Program-made: the position numbers and the translations under genes
Shown: positions 43,621 to 54,559 of the stretch, piece by piece
Numbering within the stretch: position 1 is the stretch's first letter
How the letters are laid out: every line of letters starts with the position of its first letter
NCBI RefSeq assembly: GCF_905171765.1
Contig: NC_053391.1
Coordinates: 194,442,559-194,506,558 of the forward strand
Origin: Bufo bufo
Lineage: Eukaryota; Chordata; Amphibia; Anura; Bufonidae
Direction: 5' to 3'
DNA length: 64,000 bases
Notes under the pieces: model-generated
Seen by the model: the letters and a program-made list of their open reading frames with translations, nothing else
Databases searched by the model: none
What the model was told of the DNA's origin: nothing

Positions 43621-45654
43621 GGCAGGGGGTGATGTCAGAAAGTGAGGTGGTTGGTGGGCAGGGATCTGTGATGGGGCAAGGGACACAGGGGAACACTAGA
43701 GTTGCAGGGGCTCTGTAAGGTCAGGGGGGCACAGAATTGGACTTGAACACAGGTGATAGGCAGCACCTTCAGGACTGACCGCCCCCTATAGTAACTTACC
43801 CCCCTGCTGCTGTATGTAAGAAGGAAGCAGGGGCCAGTGAGGGGACTTCATACGTGAACTTCCAGCACCGCACAGTGACATGAGGCGCACTAACGTTACC
43901 TGAGGTGAAGTCTCTGCAGGCCAGCTCTCATCTTTTCCTGCAGTCACTGAAGGTCTGGGAGGAGTCCCCGCCCCCTCCTCACACGGACTATCACACTGCA
44001 GAGAGGAGGGGGAGCTGCCTTCTCTTGGGGTCAGTAAACTTTAATATGGGCTGCCGATGGGGGCAGCTGTGAGTGGCCCCTATTTTGCCTCTTTGCAGCA
44101 GCCAGCAGGGTCCCTAACAGCGCTCAGTTACTGCCCTGATGGTGACCCTGCTGCGCTGCTGACATCCACTTGATGATAATGTGGACCTGTCTGCACTGAC
44201 TACACAGACATCGCGAGCCGCCTGCCCCCCCGCACTTTCTCATTATTATGGTGACATTGGTTGGTGAGACTAGCGCAACAGTGCCGGAAGCTTGTGATGT
44301 CAGTGTCACATAAGAAAGATGTCCTTCACTATGCGAGCCATGCCGCTCTGCTCGCATAGTGAAGGATAGGATTAGGACTGGGACGGGACAGGGAGCTGCC
44401 TTGGGCCCCCCAGGAGCAACTGGGCCCAGGGCAGCTGCCCCTTTTGCCCCGCGTTAAAGACAGCCCTGGTGAAATGCTGCCTCCTGCTAAGACATTCCAT
44501 ATCAGCTGTTGGTGCTGGTTGTTGTGGCGTGCTGACAAAGCTTTTCCACATTTCAGCCATTCTAACCCTGCCTTCTGAGGTACTGGCGGCGCCCCAGCTG
44601 CATTGGTGACATCTTCCTCTTCCTCTGCCTTCGCCTTGTGCTTCCACTGTGCCCCCGCTGTCAGGTGGGAATGCCATTAGCAGCGCGTCTACCAGCGTGT
44701 GCTGGTACTCGCGCATCTTACGATCACATTCCAGTGACGGAATTAAGGACGGTACGTTGTCCTTGTAACGGGGATCTCTGCACCACCAAATTCAGCACAT
44801 GCACCAGGCAAGGGATGTGCGTCAAACCGGCTAGTCCCAGAGCTGCTACGAGATTTCGCCCATTATCACACACCACCAGGCCGGGCTTGAGGCTCACTGG
44901 CACCAACCACTCATCGGTCTGTTGTTCAAGGCCTGTCCACAGCTCCTGCGCGGTGTGGAGTTTGTCCCCCAAACAGATACGTTTTAAAACTGCCTGCTGT
45001 CGTTTACCCCTGGCTGTGCTGAAGTTGGTGGTGAAGGTGTTACGGATGAGAAGCCGGTTGATGGATGAGGAAGTGGAGTAGGAGGAGGAAGCAACAGGAG
45101 GCAAACTGAAGCGCCCTGCAATCCTCAGTGGCGGAAGGACATGCGCCAAACTGCTATCCGCCTCAGGCCCAGCCGCCACTGCATTGGTGTGCTCGGTCCC
45201 TTGCTGCGGTAGGCAGTAGCAGGCGTACTGTCTAGAGCAGACCTGGGCAAACTACGGCCCGGCGGACCTTTTAATCCGGCCCCCGGGCGGAGCCAGAGGC
45301 GTGCCAAGCAACGATACCCCTCCTCCGCGAATGAAGAGGACTTCCGACTCGGCGTGCTGCGTGTGGCATGGCGCGGTGGCAGGGAGGCAGCGTCAGCGGC
45401 AGTACTGTCTAGGTAAGACACAGCAGGGGGGGGGGGTGCCTCGTGCGAGCCGTACCCGGGACCCGGCCGGCCGCAATTATTCCCTTCTCTGTAACAGCGC
45501 AGCGCCCGCGGCTCTCATAGTATCGGCTGTGACTGTCTGACACTGACAGTCACAGAGCCGACAAGCATGAAGCTGCGGCCGCCTCCCCCTGTGCTGTGTG
45601 TAGTCAGTGTGACTAACACATGGCTGATCATCTCTGAGCATTACGTTTCTAAAG

Positions 45655-45995
45655 GCAAGGGGGGGGGGGAGGGGTGTGTACTATTGTAAGGGGGGGGGGG
45701 TGTTCTGTATATGATGGGGGGGCCGGGGGGGTGTTCTGTATATGAGGGGGCCTTCTGTATTCTGGGGGGATTCTTCTGTATTCTGGGGGATCTGTATTGT
45801 GGGGGGGGGGGGGGGGTTCTGTATATGAGGGGGCCTTCTGTATTCTGGGGGGATTCTTCTGTATTCTGTATTCTGGGGGATCTGTATTGTGGGGGGGGGG
45901 GGTGTTCTGTATTTTAGGGGGGTTTGAACTGTAGGGGTGGGTCTGTATTGTAGGGGGGTTCTGTAGGGGGGTCTGTATTGTAGGGAGGGGTCTGC
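45655..45995. repeat. G-rich minisatellite
   Basis: Units 'ttctgtatatgagggggcc' and 'ttctgtattctgggggga' separated by runs of 7-14 G. Plus-strand G runs could form quadruplexes. Frames across it (SVFW..., PPPTIQIPQNTE on minus) are artefacts. Confidence 0.85.
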
Positions 45996-46004
45996 ACTAG
46001 GGTT

Positions 46005-46092
46005 GTCCCGATACCAGTATCGGTATCGGGACCGATACCGAGTATTAGCGGGAGTACTCGTACTCCCGCTAATACCCCCGATACTTCCCCCC
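46005..46092. mobile_element. MITE end (gttgtcccgataccagtatc)
   Basis: Begins 'agggttgtcccgataccagt' with an internal hairpin 'agcgggagtactcgtactcccgct'. This start is common to a family of vertebrate MITEs; the other end is not visible. Confidence 0.45.
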
Positions 46093-46154
46093 AATCCCCC
46101 CCCCGCCGCAGCCGAAACCGCCGCCGCCGCCAACAACGACGCCGCCGCTACAAC

Positions 46155-46340
46155 GTTAATCACCGCGGCGCGGGGAACATTACAGACAGCTTTCGTTTGA
46201 ACAGCTGTTTTCCCCGCTGCGCATAGACACTCCCCCTTGGACGGATCTGTCCAATCGCGAGCAAGGGGGAGTGTCTATGCGCAGCGGGGAAAACAGCTGT
46301 TCAAACGAACGCTGTCTGTAATATTCCCCGCCGCGGTGAT
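46155..46340. repeat. Inverted repeat, ~75-bp arms
   Basis: 'gaacagctgttttccccgct' / 'agcggggaaaacagctgttc' with 'agacactcccccttg' mirrored, around a loop near 46,250. One or two mismatches only. Confidence 0.85.
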
Positions 46341-46364
46341 TAGGTACAGTAGGTACGGGGGACA

Positions 46365-46755
46365 ATGGCTGGATTCACAGGGGGACAATGGCTGGATTCA
46401 CAGGGGGACAATGGCTGGATTCACAGGGGGACAATGGCTGGATTCACAGGGGGACAATGGCTGGATTCACAGGGGGACAATGGCTGGATTCACAGGGGGA
46501 CAATGGCTGGATTCACAGGGGACAATGGCTGGATTCACAGGGGACAATGGCTGGATTCACAGGGGACAATGGCTGGATTCACAGGGGACAATGGCTGGAT
46601 TCACAGGAGACAATTGCTGGATTCACAGGGGACAATTGCTGGATTCACAGGGGACAATGGCTGGATTCACAGGGGACAATTGCTGGATTCACAGGGGACA
46701 ATTGCTGGATTCACAGGGGACAATTGCTGGATTCACAGGGGGACAATGGCTGGAC
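46365..46755 (+). repeat. 23/22-bp minisatellite (acaatggctggattcacagg)
   Basis: About 17 nearly identical units. The first block has a 23-bp period (GGGGG) and the next a 22-bp period (GGGG), with later units reading 'acaattgctgg'. The change in period places the same unit in all three frames and makes three overlapping open frames, none likely to be a gene. Confidence 0.93.
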
Positions 46756-48069
46756 TACCCCTTTAAGATTTGGAGTGTCTTTGCATTATGTCTTGAGAAT
46801 GCTAAGAACCTCTTTCCAACAGTAAATGAAACTCAAAATGTGTTTGAGTGAACGTGATTGTAAATTTTCACTAATATGAGTCACAAATAGTGAAAAATGT
46901 TCATTGTTTTGGGAAATTTTGTTTAATAAATTTAAATTTTTTTCTTGTAAGGCAACCTCACTTTTTCATTGTTTAACTATAACAAGTACTCGTACCAGTT
47001 GTCCAACAATGATATTTACTGCTTTTTATAAAGAAATACAATTGATTTTATGCAGTATTGAGTTTAGCCTTTTGGCCCGGCCCTCCAAAATATTTTCAGT
47101 TTCTCATGTGGCCCCATCGAAAAAATAATTGCCCACCCCTGGTCTAGAGGACAGCCACTCTGATTTTGCACCCTGCTCCCTTATCTGCTATGCTGGTGGC
47201 TCTGTGCGACCACCGCCTCTTCGTCCGAACTACATAGGTCACTCGCATGACCTTGATTCCATGTGGGGTCGAGGACCTCATCGTCCTCCACATCATCTTC
47301 CACCCAGCCTTTACCCCTGCCCTCCTTGTCTGTCTGCACACTTTCGAAAGCCCCATTAGCTGGCACCTGTGTTTCGTCATCATCCAAGACGTGCTGCGAT
47401 GGTCCTCCCATGTAGTCATCTTGAAACATAAGTGATTGGGCATCGGTGCACTCTCTTCCACTTCTGGGGCAGGGATAGGTGGATGGCCCTGGGAAACCCT
47501 GCTAACAGGGTTATCAAAAAGCAGAAGAGACTGCTGCATGACTTGGGGCTCAGACTGCTTGGCTGATTTGCAAGGCGGTGAGGTGAAAAACTGATGGACA
47601 TCGGCTGCAGGTGCCAACTCCGATCTTTCAGCAGGAGACTGTGTGGGAGTCAATGTGAAGTAACTGGAGGCACTGTCAGCAACCCAATCTACTATCGCCT
47701 GTACTTGTTTAGGCCTCACCATTCGTAGAGCCTAGAGTTGAGCGAACACCTGGATGTTCGGGTTCGACGAGTTCGGCCGAACTTTCGAAAAATGTTCGGG
47801 TTCGGGATCCGAACTCGACCCGAACTTCATCCCAAACCCGAACCCCATAGAAGTCAATGGGGACCCGAACTTTTGGGCACTAAAAAGGCTGTAAAACACA
47901 CCCGGAAAGGGCTAGAGGGCTGCAAAAGGCAGCAAAATGTAGTTAAATCCCCTGCAAACAAATGTAGATAGGGAAATGATGAGTTAACATAAAATAAATA
48001 AAAATTAAACAATATTAATTGGAGTGAGGTCCCATAGCACAGAATCAGGCTTCAAGTCACCCACCAATG

Positions 48070-50990
48070 GAGAAGGTCACTTACTATTATTTTGACCACA
48101 GCACCCAGACAAAGGAGAGAGGTCCCACAGCAGAGAACCAGGCATCATATCACCCACCACAGGAGTAGGCCACCATTTAGTTACTTTGACCCCTACACCC
48201 AGACGGAGGAGAGAGGTTACACAGCAGAGAATCAGGCATTTAGATCACCCACCACAGGAGTAGGCCACCATTGAATCAGACCCCGGCAACCATGTCAGAT
48301 GGCACAAGCATAAGCTTTATATCAATCAGCACAGGAGAAGGCGACTTTGACAGACTTTGACCCCTACACCCGGACGGAGGAGAGAGGTTTCAAAGCAGAG
48401 AATCAGGCATTTAGATCACCCACCACAGGAGTAGGCCCCAATTTAATGGGACCCCGGCAACCATGTCAGATGGCACAACCATCAGCTTCATATCAATCAG
48501 CACAGGAGAAGGCGACTTTGAAAGACTTTGACCCCTACACCCAGACGGAGGAGAGAGGTTTCACAGCAGAGAAATAGGCATTTAGATCACCCACCACAGG
48601 AGTAGGCCCCCATTGAATCAGACCCTGGCAACCATGTCAGATGGCACAACCATCAGCTTTATATCAATCAGCACAGGAGAAGGCGACTTTGAAAGACTTT
48701 GACCCCTACACCCAGATGGAGGAGAGAGGTTTCACAGCAGAGAATCAGGCATCATATCAACCACCACAGGAGAAGCCACCATTTAGTTACTTTGACCCCT
48801 GCACCCAGGAAGAGGAGAGAGGCACCACAGCACATATTCTGGCATCATATTAGCCACCACAGGAGAAGCCACCATTGAGTTACTTTGACCCCCGCACCCA
48901 GGAAGAGGAGAGAGGCACCACAGCACATATTCTGGCATCATATCAGCCACCACAGGAGAAGCCACCATTGAGTTACTTTGACCCCCGCACCCAGGAAGAG
49001 GAGAGAGGCACCACAGCACATATTCTGGCATCATATCAGCCACCACAGGAGAAGCCACCATTGAGTTACTTTGACCCCTGCACCCAGGAAGAGGAGAGAG
49101 GCCCCACAGCACATATTCTGGCATCATACTAACCACCACAGGAGAAGCCACCATTGAGTTACTTTGACCCCTGCACCCAGGAAGAGGAGAGAGGCCCCAC
49201 AGCACATATTCTGGCATCATATCAGCCACCACAGGAGAAGCCACCATTGAGTTACTTTGACCCCCGCACCCAGGAAGAGGAGAGAGGCACCACAGCACAT
49301 ATTCTGGCATCATATCAGCCACCACAGGAGAAGCCACCATTGAGTTACTTTGACCCCTGCACCCAGGAAGAGGAGAGAGGCCCCACAGCACATATTCTGG
49401 CATCATACTAACCACCACAGGAGAAGCCACCATTGAGTTACTTTGACCCTTGCACCCAGGAAGAGGAGAGAGGCCCCACAGCACATATTCTGGCATCATA
49501 TCAGCCACCACAGGAGAAGCCACCATTGAGTTACTTTGACCCCCGCACCCAGGAAGAGGAGAGAGGCACCACAGCACATATTCTGGCATCATATCAGCCA
49601 CCACAGGAGAAGCCACCATTGAGTTACTTTGACCCCTGCACCCAGGAAGAGGAGAGAGGCCCCACAGCACATATTCTGGCATCATACTAACCACCACAGG
49701 AGAAGCCACCATTGAGTTACTTTGACCCCTGCACCCAGGAAGAGGAGAGAGGCCCCACAGCACATATTCTGGCATCATATCAGCCACCACAGGAGAAGCC
49801 ACCATTGAGTTACTTTGACCCCCGCACCCAGGAAGAGGAGAGAGGCACCACAGCACATATTCTGGCATCATATCAGCCACCACAGGAGAAGCCACCATTG
49901 AGTTACTTTGACCCCCGCACCCAGGAAGAGGAGAGAGGCACCACAGCACATATTCAGGCATCATATCACACACCACAGGAGAAGGCCTCTTTCAGTGATT
50001 TAGGCCTTTGGACCCAGACAGAGGAGAGAGGCACCACAGCACATATTCTGGCATCATATCAGCCACCACAGGAGAAGCCACCATTGAGTTACTTTGACCC
50101 CTGCACCCAGGAAGAGGAGAGAGGCCCCACAGCACATATTCTGGCATCATATCAGCCACCACAGGAGAAGCCACCATTGAGTTACTTTGACCCCCGCACC
50201 CAGGAAGAGGAGAGAGGCACCACAGCACATATTCTGGCATCATATCAGCCACCACAGGAGAAGCCACCATTGAGTTACTTTGACCCCCGCACCCAGGAAG
50301 AGGAGAGAGGCACCACAGCACATATTCAGGCATCATATCACACACCACAGGAGAAGGCCTCTTTCAGTGATTTAGGCCTTTGGACCCAGACAGAGGAGAG
50401 AGGCACCACAGCACATATTCTGGCATCATATCAGCCACCACAGGAGAAGCCACCATTGAGTTACTTTGACCCCTGCACCCAGGAAGAGGAGAGAGGCCCC
50501 ACAGCACATATTCTGGCATCATATCAGCCACCACAGGAGAAGCCACCATTTAGTTACTTTGACCCCTGCACCCAGGAAGAGGAGAGAGGCACCACAGCAC
50601 ATATTCTGGCATCATATCAGCCACCACAGGAGAAGCCACCATTTAGTTACTTTGACCCCTTCACCCAAACAGAGGAGAGAGGTTCCACATCAGAGAATCA
50701 GGCATCATATCAACCACCACAGGAGTAGGCCACAATTTAGTTTATTTGACCCCTGCACCCAGGAAGAGGAGAGAGGCCCCACAGCACATATTCTGGCATC
50801 ATATCACACACCACAGGAGAAGGCCTCTTTCAGTGATTTAGGCCTTTGGACCCAGACAGAGGAGAGAGGTCAGAGATTAGCTTCATATCCCCCAGCACAG
50901 CAGAAGACCGCTTTATTTGACTTAGGCCTCAGCACCCAGACAGAAGACAGAGGTAGCATGGCAGAGGTTATGGCTTCATGTCACCCGTTA
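48070..50990. repeat. 93-bp tandem array downstream of the transposase
   Basis: About 30 units, exact 93-bp period from about 48,690 ('ttgagttactttgacccctg', 'cacccaggaagaggagagag', 'gcacatattctggcatcata', 'ccaccacaggagaagccac'); the first part (48,070-48,690) has longer, mixed units. Because 93 is a multiple of three and the unit lacks stops, both strands show long open frames (plus: SYFDPCTQEEERGPTAHIL; minus: MPEYVLWCLSPLPGCGGQ). A larger 279-bp periodicity (three units, with one stop TACTAACC) is visible at 49,130-49,690. It lies in the 3' region of the transposon gene. Confidence 0.95.
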
Positions 50991-51133
50991 GTTTAACCGG
51001 CCACTTTCATCTGGTTAGGCCCCGGCGCCCAGACAGAGAAGAGTTTCATTCAACTGTGGGTTTCATAAAATTTGTATCAAATAAAGAAGTGGCCCGTAGC
51101 ACAACAAGACATGTTTTAGGCAGTTAATAAGGA

Positions 51134-54100
51134 CTACTCTGCACAAGGGAGGGACAGGTCCTGTGGGATCCATGCCTGGTTCATCTTTATGAAGGTCAGC
51201 TTGTCCACGTTGGCTGTGGACAGGCGGCTGCGCTTGTCAGTAATGACGCCCCCTGCCGTGCTGAATACGCGCTCAGATAAAACGCTGGCCGCCGGGCAGG
51301 AAAGCACCTCCAAGGCATAACATGCTAACTCTGGCCACGTGGACAATTTCGAAACCCAGTAGTTGAATGGGGCCGAACCATCCGTCAGGATGTGGAGGGG
51401 TGTGCAGACATACTGTTCAACCATGTTAGTGAAATGCTGCCTCCTGCTAACACGTTCCGTATCAGGTGTCGGTGCAGATAGCTGTGGCGTGGAGATAAAA
51501 CTTTTCCACATTTCTGCCATGCTAACCCTGCCCTCAGATGAGCTGGCCGTGACACAGCTGCGTTGGCGACCTCTTGCCACTCCTCTGCCTTCACCTTCCA
51601 CCTGTTCCCCTGTGACATGTGGGAATGCTCTCAAGAGCGCCTCTATCAGCGTGCGCTTGTACTCGCGCATCTTACGGTCGCGCTCCAGTTCAGGAATTAA
51701 AGTGGGCACATTGTCTTTATACCGGGGATCCAGCAGGGTGGCCACCCAGTAGTCTGCACACGTTAAAACGTGGGCAACTCTGCTGTCGTTGCGCAGGCAT
51801 TGGAGCATATATTCGCTCATGTGGGCCAGGCTACCCATGGGTAAGGACAAGCTGTCCTCTGTGGGAGGCGTATCGTCATCGTCCACCGTATCCCCCCAGC
51901 CACGCACCAGTGATGGGCCTGGGCTGCCACCCCGCTGTGAACTTGCGTCATCCTCGTCCCCCTCCACCTCCTCCTCCTCATCCTCCTCGTCCTCCAGTAC
52001 AGTGCCTTGGCTGGCGACTTGTGAACCTGTCCTCTGCTGCTTAAACAAACCTCCCTCTGAGCCACTTCGAACAGACTGGCCCGAAAGTGTTAGAAACGAG
52101 CCCTCATCCTCCTCCTCCTCCTCCACCTGGGCCACCTCCTCTAACATCATTGCCCTAAGTGTTTTCTCAAGGAGACATAGAAGTGGTATTGTAACGCTGA
52201 TAACAGTGTCATCGCCACTGGCCATGTTGGTGGAGTACTCGAAACAGCGCAGCAGGGCACACAGGTCTCGCATGGAGGCCCAATCATTGGTGGTGAAGTG
52301 GTGCTGTTCGGCAGTACGACTGACGCGAGCGTGCTGCAGCTGAAACTCCACTATGGCCTGCTGCTGCTCGCACAGTCTCTCCAGCATGTGCAAGGTGGAG
52401 TTCCACCGGGTGGGCACGTCGCATATGAGGCGGTGAGCGGGAAGGCCGAAGTTCCGCTGTAGCGCAGACAGGCGAGCAGCGGCAGGATGTGAACGGCGGA
52501 AGCGCGCACAGACGGCCCGCACTTTATGCAGCAGCTCTGACATGTTGGGGTAGTGGTGAATGAACCTCTGCACCACCAAGTTCAGCACATGCGCCAGGCA
52601 AGGGATGTGCGTCAAACCGGCTAGTCCCAGAGCTGCCACGAGATTTCGCCCATTATCGCATACCACCAGGCCTGGCTTGAGGCCCACCGGCAGAAACCAC
52701 TCGTCGGTCTGTTGTTCAATACCCCGCCACAACTCCTTTGCGCTGTGGGGCCTGTCCCCCAAACATATGAGTTTCAGAATGGCCTGCTGACGTTTACCCC
52801 GGGCTGTGCTGAAGTTGGTGGTGAAGGTGTGTGGCTGACCGGATGAGCTGGTGGAAGCAGTGGAGGAGGAAGCCGAGTAGGAGGAGGAGGCTACAGGAGG
52901 CAGAGAATGATGCCCTGCGATCCTAGGGGGCGGAAAGACGTGCGCCAAGGAACTGTCCGCCGGGGGTCCAGCCGCCACTACATTCATCCAGTGTGCAGTT
53001 AGTGAGATATAGCGTCCCTGGCCGTGCTTACTGGTCCACGTATCTGTGGTTAGGTGGACCTTGCCACAAATGGCGTTGCGCAGTGCACACTTGATTTTAT
53101 CGGACACTTGCATGTGCAGGGAAGGCACAGCTGTCTTGGAGAAGTAGTGGCGGCTGGGAACCACATACTGCGGGACAGCCATGGCCATCAGCTGTTTGAA
53201 GCTGTCTGTGTCCACCAGCCGGAATGACAGCATTTCAAAGGCCAGCAGTTTAGAAATGCTGGCGTTCAGGCCAAGGGCTCGAGGGTGACTCGGGGGGAAT
53301 TTGCGCTTCCTCTCTAAGGTTTGAGATATTGAGAGCTGAACGCTGCTGTGTGATATAGTGGAGACGCTAGTTGACGGTGGCGGTGGTGGTGGTGTCGGTG
53401 GCACATCCTCTGTTTGCTGCTCGGCAGGTGGCAACATTCCTCTCGAGGCGGAAGCCGAGGCAGCAGCGGTAGAGGGAGCAGGGGGAGCCTCAGCGAGTGC
53501 CTGGTTTTTAAGGTGTGTACCCCACTGCAGTTCATGCTTTGCATGTAGATGCCTGGTCATGCAGGTTGTGCTGAGGTTTAGAACGTTAATGCCTCGCCTC
53601 AGGCTCTGATGGCAGAGCGTGCAAGTCACTCGGGTCTTGTCGGTAGGACATTGTTTAAAGAAGTGCCATGCCAGGGAACTCTTTGAAGCTGCCTTTGTGG
53701 GGCTGGGTCCCTGTTGGCGATGTCCAGTAGCAGGCGAACTCTGGGGGCGGCGGCTCGTCTGCTTTGGCCCCCTGCTCCCTCTTTGGCTTCGCTGTTGTCT
53801 CGGTCTCACCACTACCTCTTCCTCTGAACTGTGAAAGTCATCGCCACGACCTTCAGTCCATGTGGGGTCTAAGACCTCATCGTCCTCTGCATCGTCTTCC
53901 ACCCAGTCTCCCTCCCTGACCTCCTCCTGTTCAGTCTGCACACTGCAAAAAGACGCGGCAGTGGGCACCTGTGTTTCGTCATCATCAGAGAGTCGGTGAC
54001 TCTGCTGTGGTGGTATTTCCATGTCCTCTTCATCTGGAGACATAAGTGGTTGTGCGTCAGTGCATGGTATGTCTTCCTCCACTGGGGAAGGGCTAGGTGG

Positions 54101-54520
54101 ACGCCCCTGGGAAACCCTAGAAGCAGAGTCTTCAAACAGAAGAAGAGACTGCTGCATAACTTGTGGCTCAGACCGTTTCCCTGATATGCTTGGGGGTGAT
54201 GTGACAGACTGATGGGCTTGGTTTTCAGGTGCCACCTGTGCACTTTCCGCAGAAGACTGGGTGGAAGACCATGTGGTGAACGTGCTGGAAGCACTGTCGG
54301 CCACCCAATCGATTAATGCCTGTACCTGCTCAGGCCTTACCATCCTAAGAGCGGCATTGAGCCCCACGAGATATTGCGGTACATTCTGCCGGCTAGTTGA
54401 GGGAGTTCGTTCCCTACTGTGTGCGCCTGGGGCCGAACGGCCACGTCCTCTACCAGCAACAGAGGCTCCACGGACACCACCACGACCGCGTCCTCGTCCC
54501 TTAATAGTATTTTTCTTCAT
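51134..54520 (-). CDS. hAT transposase with BED zinc finger, intact
   Basis: An uninterrupted 1,128-residue frame. It should bind the element's ends and move it by cut-and-paste, leaving 8-bp duplications. Residues 5-30 are RG-rich. Acidic blocks follow at about 160-220. The BED finger at about 283-330 has C300, C303, H324 and H329. The RNase H-fold core has first aspartate D493 (LTTDTWTSK), second D622 (LVVCDNGRN), C641-x2-H644 (HIPCLAHVLNLVV), and W706 in PTRWNST. The insertion domain carries long acidic loops (about 797-890). The C-terminal dimerisation block SVLSERVFSTAGG includes E1083, a candidate for the catalytic glutamate. The ATG at 54,520 has A at -3 (AACAATGA) and follows the 228-bp array by about 40 nt. 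The length is large for hAT because of the acidic insertions. Activity is inferred, not shown. Confidence 0.95.
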   Translation of the reverse strand: MKKNTIKGRGRGRGGVRGASVAGRGRGRSAPGAHSRERTPSTSRQNVPQYLVGLNAALRMVRPEQVQALIDWVADSASSTFTTWSSTQSSAESAQVAPENQAHQSVTSPPSISGKRSEPQVMQQSLLLFEDSASRVSQGRPPSPSPVEEDIPCTDAQPLMSPDEEDMEIPPQQSHRLSDDDETQVPTAASFCSVQTEQEEVREGDWVEDDAEDDEVLDPTWTEGRGDDFHSSEEEVVVRPRQQRSQRGSRGPKQTSRRPQSSPATGHRQQGPSPTKAASKSSLAWHFFKQCPTDKTRVTCTLCHQSLRRGINVLNLSTTCMTRHLHAKHELQWGTHLKNQALAEAPPAPSTAAASASASRGMLPPAEQQTEDVPPTPPPPPPSTSVSTISHSSVQLSISQTLERKRKFPPSHPRALGLNASISKLLAFEMLSFRLVDTDSFKQLMAMAVPQYVVPSRHYFSKTAVPSLHMQVSDKIKCALRNAICGKVHLTTDTWTSKHGQGRYISLTAHWMNVVAAGPPADSSLAHVFPPPRIAGHHSLPPVASSSYSASSSTASTSSSGQPHTFTTNFSTARGKRQQAILKLICLGDRPHSAKELWRGIEQQTDEWFLPVGLKPGLVVCDNGRNLVAALGLAGLTHIPCLAHVLNLVVQRFIHHYPNMSELLHKVRAVCARFRRSHPAAARLSALQRNFGLPAHRLICDVPTRWNSTLHMLERLCEQQQAIVEFQLQHARVSRTAEQHHFTTNDWASMRDLCALLRCFEYSTNMASGDDTVISVTIPLLCLLEKTLRAMMLEEVAQVEEEEEDEGSFLTLSGQSVRSGSEGGLFKQQRTGSQVASQGTVLEDEEDEEEEVEGDEDDASSQRGGSPGPSLVRGWGDTVDDDDTPPTEDSLSLPMGSLAHMSEYMLQCLRNDSRVAHVLTCADYWVATLLDPRYKDNVPTLIPELERDRKMREYKRTLIEALLRAFPHVTGEQVEGEGRGVARGRQRSCVTASSSEGRVSMAEMWKSFISTPQLSAPTPDTERVSRRQHFTNMVEQYVCTPLHILTDGSAPFNYWVSKLSTWPELACYALEVLSCPAASVLSERVFSTAGGVITDKRSRLSTANVDKLTFIKMNQAWIPQDLSLPCAE

Positions 54521-54559
54521 TGTTGCGATTCAACTCGCACCACAATGAAATATATTATT

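Larger units (their letters stand above)
41331..44468. mobile_element. 3.1-kb non-autonomous hAT (CAGGGCCGTCTTTAA ends)
   Basis: Ends CAGGGCCGTCTTTAAT and ...TTAAAGACAGCCCTG are inverted. An exact 8-bp duplication, GTGAAATG, lies at 41,323-41,330 and 44,469-44,476. It interrupts the outer transposase between its EMWKSF and FWFSKL blocks. Inside are an inverted repeat (42,352-42,556), a 71-bp satellite and LINE tails; no transposase. Confidence 0.88.
45238..47141. mobile_element. 1.9-kb non-autonomous hAT (tgggcaaactacggccc ends)
   Basis: Starts CAGACCTGGGCAAACTACGG and ends AATAATTGCCCACCCCTG, with an exact 8-bp duplication GTCTAGAG at 45,230-45,237 and 47,142-47,149. The 'gggcaaactacggcccg' wording is that of Charlie-like hAT elements of vertebrates. 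It interrupts the outer transposase and contains several simple arrays. Confidence 0.88.

Noticed and set aside
46237..46851. Three overlapping frames with a repeated AGFTGGQWLDSQ-type peptide
   Set aside because: They arise from the 23/22-bp minisatellite read in three frames.
48783..50996. Long open frames on both strands (up to 397 residues) as genes
   Set aside because: They are translations of the 93-bp array, whose period is a multiple of three; the two strands cannot both be selected as coding, and no other domain is attached.
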